NCBI GenBank assembly: GCA_963693365.1
Contig: CAVNZM010000005.1
Span: 3,534,001-3,598,000 of the forward strand
Length of the DNA stretch: 64,000 nucleotides
Source of the DNA: Amoebidium appalachense
Lineage: Eukaryota > Ichthyosporea
Direction: 5' to 3'
In this document: piece after piece, positions 63,044 through 64,000 of the stretch
Layout: every line of letters starts with the position of its first letter
How positions within the stretch are numbered: position 1 is the first letter of the stretch
Translations under genes and position numbers: made by a program
Notes under the pieces: model-generated
Database searches by the model: none
The model's input: only the letters and a program-made list of their open reading frames with translations
What the model was told of the DNA's origin: nothing

Positions 63044-63999
63044 TAGTGTACATCATATTAGTATACGTATACCTTGCCGGGCATGCAGCAGGCTTTTTTG
63101 AGATGAACTCATTGGAGGTACAGGACTAACCATTGATTTTTTTGGATTTATTCAATACAGATTCGTAAGTACGCACGGAAAACTTTACGAGTTATTCAAT
63201 AACACGTGCATACTGAGATACCTGGGCACGGTGTACACTGTGAAAATCATGTCGACATGTAATTTTGAAAAATGGGTATCTGGAGACACAGCTATATGTA
63301 TCATATTTTACTTCGCTCAAACTATATGCGAAAGGAATGTGAAACGAAAGTAATGCCTCCACCCCATTGGATTGTCCTGTTTTCCATATATGGTACTCAA
63401 CACACGTATTCAAGAGCCAATCGTCATTTTGGCTGTATTTTGTTAGATCTGGGCGGCTCCTATTGGATAACAGTTTTAACTGTCATCTGTGAATGTCATG
63501 GCTCTAAGTTTTGTCGCATTTTGATTCGCTTAAACTCACGTAACAATATTGACACAGAGCTACATTGGAATGTGCAAGGCAGAAAGACTGAAACCGTAGA
63601 AGGGTTTGTCCACGGCCAGACTCTCAGAGTGACAAAACGTGGACAGAGAAAAGTGGAAGCTCAGAGTTCGTTGGAACACAAAAAGGCCCGGTGTAACATT
63701 TTTTTTGGCCCCTAGGACGTCGGTAGGGCGAAACGGTTGGTGTGTTTTTGATTTTTCTTGGGTGTCAAACCACTTTATTGTGTGCGAACACGTAAACTCC
63801 CAGTGTGGTGGATGTGGGACTTGATCAAATGGATGTCTGTGTGCACAGGAAAAAGGGAAAAGGTGCGTAACCATCAGTGAGCGTGAACGTTCGTATTAAG
63901 AAAATCAGAAGAGATCGTTCTTCCTATCTTATTCTTCTATTCTAGGGTGTCAGGGGAAAAAGGAAGCGGGGGGAGGGGGGGGGGGGGGGGGGGGGGGGG
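61478..63999. other. eEF2 upstream region and unannotated end of the window
   Basis: The eEF2 promoter should lie directly above 61478; no unambiguous TATA box was found. Beyond it the sequence is AT-richer with no recognised gene. Frames at 62380-62637 (minus) and 63272-63715 (plus) have no motif. An AAG/AAGA repeat lies at 62257-62295, and the window ends in a G run (about 63978-63999). Confidence 0.45.
62996..63040. repeat. (TA)n microsatellite
   Basis: About 45 bp of pure TA dinucleotide. Confidence 0.95.
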
Positions 64000-64000
64000 C

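Noticed and set aside
63272-63715. 147-codon open frame near the window end
   Set aside because: No recognisable domain, no splice or promoter context; length is within chance for this AT-richer region.

Overview
This window is from the nuclear genome of a eukaryote with spliceosomal introns, most probably a unicellular relative of animals or another opisthokont. The clues are an animal/fungus-like eEF2 (starts [10 protein letters not shown], ends DKL, 842 residues) split by seven introns, and a copia element primed by an initiator tRNA whose anticodon loop carries C33, a form I associate with animals. The species cannot be named from sequence alone. The DNA is sparse in genes and very rich in microsatellites and in G or C homopolymers, up to 55 bases long. 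All gene models were built by eye from splice sites, reading phase and family knowledge.

Layout. 1-7.3 kb: repeats with two or three exon-like fragments. 7.3-12.1 kb: a non-LTR retrotransposon (LINE) on the minus strand with ORF1, a frameshifted endonuclease/reverse transcriptase ORF2, a poly(A) tail and five 18-bp repeats upstream. 13.6-24.8 kb: a nested retrotransposon stack. A gypsy element lacking its 5' part is split by a complete copia element with identical 765-bp LTRs and a TACCC target duplication; a second copia 3' fragment follows. 26.7-30.2 kb: two unidentified minus-strand genes. 30.6-34.3 kb: diverged duplications, including a LINE scrap between direct repeats. 34.5-38.2 kb: an unidentified plus-strand multi-exon gene. 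39.5-40.2 kb: a small element with terminal inverted repeats. 40.3-42.8 kb: a Ser-rich two-exon gene. 44.9-50.4 kb (minus): a protein with two GNAT acetyltransferase domains, 509 aa, four exons. 55.9-61.5 kb (minus): the complete eEF2 gene, eight exons, the first holding only the four coding bases ATGG.

The most unusual theme is that long C runs on the sense strand sit right behind 5' splice sites. I count 8 of about 20 modelled introns, in five genes on both strands, and no case of a G run in that place. Several repeat families also end in or flank such tracts, and one gap in the copia RNase H region is filled by a T/C tract. eEF2 has methionine where the eEF2-kinase target threonine normally sits. 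The copia PBS is a perfect 20-nt complement to the initiator tRNA anticodon arm and is read through by the gag frame.
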